Assembly (NCBI GenBank): GCA_958295945.1
Contig: OY282386.1
Coordinates: 4,024,204 to 4,088,203, forward strand
Direction: 5' to 3'
DNA from: Candidatus Poribacteria bacterium
Lineage (GTDB): Bacteria; Poribacteria; WGA-4E; WGA-3G
DNA length: 64,000 bases
This document shows, piece by piece, positions 62,475 through 64,000 of this stretch; position 1 is the stretch's first letter, and each line of letters opens with the position of its first letter. The notes below the pieces were generated by a model. It was not told the origin of the DNA. It made no database searches and saw only the letters and a list, made by a program, of their open reading frames with translations. The translations under genes were made by a program, and so were the position numbers.

Positions 62475-62526
62475 TTGTTTGTGTTGTGCAAATACTCAAA
62501 TCATGTATAAGCAACATAAAATAAAA

Positions 62527-62563
62527 AGGACTTACGCTAACCTGTGTGATTTGCGTAAGTCCT
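62527..62563 (-). terminator. terminator of nrdJ made of IS-like ends
   Basis: On the minus strand AGGACTTACGC pairs perfectly with GCGTAAGTCCT (11 bp, 15-nt loop), followed by TTTTTATTTTA. It lies 20 bp after the nrdJ stop. Nine bases of the arm (ACTTACGCA-type) match the terminal repeat of the IS701-like element at 10336-11417. Confidence 0.85.
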
Positions 62564-62582
62564 AAAATTAAATATTTGAGAT

Positions 62583-64000
62583 TTACGAGCATCCGCTTGT
62601 TGCACCACAATTGGTACATCTATAGCAGATACCGCTTCGGATCATAATTGTGCCACAATCATGGCAAGGTGGCGCGTCCCCGTGTCTGCGTGAAATCAGT
62701 TTCTCACGGTCTGCCCACGGATCTGCTTCACCGTTATTCCCGTGTGTGTGTATCTGGGTATCTTCAGGGAGTGCCATCTGTGCATCTAACTCAAGAATAT
62801 CCGCCGTTTCTTGTTGTGCATCTTGTGGGAGAAACTCTTTTCCGAGCCAACGGAAAACATAATCCACAATTGATCTTGCCATTGGAATGTCGGGGTCTTG
62901 CGTAAACCCTGATGGATCAAACCGAACATGACTGAACTTATCTACCAATGACTCTAACGGCACACCGTATTGCAATGCGACAGAGATAAGGATGGCAATA
63001 GAGTCCATAAGTCCAGAGATGGTAGACCCTTGCTTACTCATGGTAAGGAAGACTTCACCCGGCGTTTCATCTTCAAAGAACCCTACGTGCATGTAACCTT
63101 CATGACCACCGACACTAAATTTATGTGTAACAGAGTTTCTTTTGTCTGGTAGACGTCTCCGGATAGGCCTTTCACTTGCTTCATCTTGTGCGTCCTGCTG
63201 CGTGCTCGTTGAAAGCGGCTGGCTACCTTTGCTTCCATCCCGATAGATAGCAAGACATTTCACACCGAGTCGCCACGCTTCTACATAGAGTTCTTTAATA
63301 TCGTCCACAGTGGCTTCACGCGGGACGTTGACTGTTTTTGAGATTGCTCCTGAGATAAATGGCTGTACTGCTGCCATCAATTTCAACGGTCCCATGTGAT
63401 GGATAAAGCGAGTACCATGCTTGCCGGATTGAACTGCACAATCAAAAATAGGATAATGTTTAGATGACAGATGTGGCGCACCTTCAACGGTTCCTGTTCC
63501 ACAGATGATCTCCTCTGCTCCGGCGATTTCACTTGCGTTGAAACCGAGGTAGGTAAGGAGGTTAAAATCTGGGTCGGCTGCTTTTTCAGTGGAGATTCCT
63601 AACCTTTCAAGGCATTCTTCTCCAAGGAAACCGGGTGCAAAAGCGAGGTTGAGATCAAACGCACTTGGTAACATCTCCTCAACATGTGCGATATCTTCCT
63701 CTGTGAAACCTTTGTATTTAAGTGCTTCAGGATTGATAAAAGGAGTGCCTTCCAACGTACCTGTGCCAACGATATGTGTAACAATCGTCTCAATGTGTTG
63801 TGGAATGTAGCCGAGTTTTTTCAAAGCGTCACGGACACTTTGATTGACAATTTTGATGTAACCACCACCAGCTAACTTTTTGAATTTGACGAGAGCAAAT
63901 TCGGGTTCTATGCCAGTTGTGTCACAATCCATAAGGAGCGCGATAGTTCCTGTTGGTGCGAGAACACTAATCTGTGAATTGCGATACCCCCACATCTCTC
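62583..64000 (-). CDS. nrdJ: B12-dependent ribonucleotide reductase, C-terminal part
   Basis: Class II ribonucleotide reductase that makes deoxynucleotides using adenosylcobalamin. The frame is open to the window edge, so the N-terminal part is missing. About 472 codons are visible. APTGTIALLMDCDTTGIEPE is the family motif near the active site. A long insert and linker follow (about 285-440). The C-terminus has a zinc-ribbon: CHDCGTIMIRSGICYRCTNC. A strong terminator lies downstream. Confidence 0.94.
   Translation of the reverse strand, partial: EMWGYRNSQISVLAPTGTIALLMDCDTTGIEPEFALVKFKKLAGGGYIKIVNQSVRDALKKLGYIPQHIETIVTHIVGTGTLEGTPFINPEALKYKGFTEEDIAHVEEMLPSAFDLNLAFAPGFLGEECLERLGISTEKAADPDFNLLTYLGFNASEIAGAEEIICGTGTVEGAPHLSSKHYPIFDCAVQSGKHGTRFIHHMGPLKLMAAVQPFISGAISKTVNVPREATVDDIKELYVEAWRLGVKCLAIYRDGSKGSQPLSTSTQQDAQDEASERPIRRRLPDKRNSVTHKFSVGGHEGYMHVGFFEDETPGEVFLTMSKQGSTISGLMDSIAILISVALQYGVPLESLVDKFSHVRFDPSGFTQDPDIPMARSIVDYVFRWLGKEFLPQDAQQETADILELDAQMALPEDTQIHTHGNNGEADPWADREKLISRRHGDAPPCHDCGTIMIRSGICYRCTNCGATSGCS

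Noticed and set aside
1-64000. CRISPR array or cas genes
   Set aside because: No regularly spaced direct repeats and no Cas-like protein were seen; the repeats present are palindromic and scattered.

Overview
The window is moderately AT-rich, gene-dense bacterial chromosome. No rRNA or tRNA gene is visible. The gene mix fits a Gram-negative of the FCB/PVC neighbourhood, most likely a Candidatus Poribacteria-type genome. The reasons are a PorX/PorY-like two-component pair, two HmuY-type haem-binding proteins, a DUF1552 and a DUF1592 cytochrome-like protein, Tat-exported SMP-30 and Gfo/Idh/MocA enzymes, a B12-dependent ribonucleotide reductase, many lipoproteins and many dispersed palindromic repeats. 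The phylum is an inference from gene families and should be confirmed with a marker-gene tree.

Layout. 1-2.1 kb: a possible restriction-modification cluster on the minus strand (GIY-YIG-like protein, 75-aa protein, beta-class DNA methyltransferase cut by the window edge). 2.2-3.6 kb: ispH and rpmH. 3.6-12.8 kb: a haem/iron island with Fur-box-like operators, containing an IsdG-like monooxygenase, a TonB receptor, two HmuY-like proteins, a small unknown protein, an HmuTUV ABC importer and a ferritin-like protein; an IS701-like element sits between hmuU and hmuV. 13-18 kb: proA, an Rpn-family nuclease with a duplicated 3' end, lgt, and two branched-chain-type ABC ATPases. 18-24.6 kb: dprA, an Ig-like lipoprotein, a DDE insertion sequence, and an ECF sigma/anti-sigma pair. 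24.7-29.5 kb: one very large TPR protein. 29.5-39.5 kb: class V aminotransferase, M14 peptidase, guaA, a DUF4398/OmpA lipoprotein pair, rplU-rpmA and RNase G. 39.9-43 kb: PorX/PorY-like pair. 44-50.5 kb: a VapBC-like module, a nitrite/sulfite reductase fused to a TusA-like domain, Gfo/Idh/MocA, and hydantoinase B. 50.6-60 kb: DUF1552, SMP-30, two lipoprotein-like or membrane-anchored unknowns between IS630 copies, an anthrax-lethal-factor-like metallopeptidase lipoprotein and a DUF1592 cytochrome. 60-64 kb: Dam-type methylase, the RNase P RNA gene, an HTH antitoxin-like protein, two MITEs, and the 3' part of nrdJ.

How the genes work together. The haem island reads as one iron-regulated pathway: HmuY-like proteins capture haem, the TonB receptor moves it across the outer membrane, HmuTUV imports it, the monooxygenase may open the ring, and the ferritin-like protein may store the iron. 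rpmH, rplU, rpmA, rng, rnpB, guaA, proA, ispH and nrdJ are core genes. The accessory signal comes from MITE-like repeats, three insertion sequence types, toxin-antitoxin-like genes and truncated genes.

Most promising for follow-up: the Rpn gene with an internal Shine-Dalgarno/ATG exactly where a stand-alone duplicate begins (14.5-15.7 kb); the nested-stem leader before hmuT (8.28-8.35 kb); an unidentified structured RNA candidate at 55.2-55.45 kb; a MITE with 22-bp perfect ends and a 9-bp target duplication (62.30-62.47 kb); and the reductase-TusA fusion.
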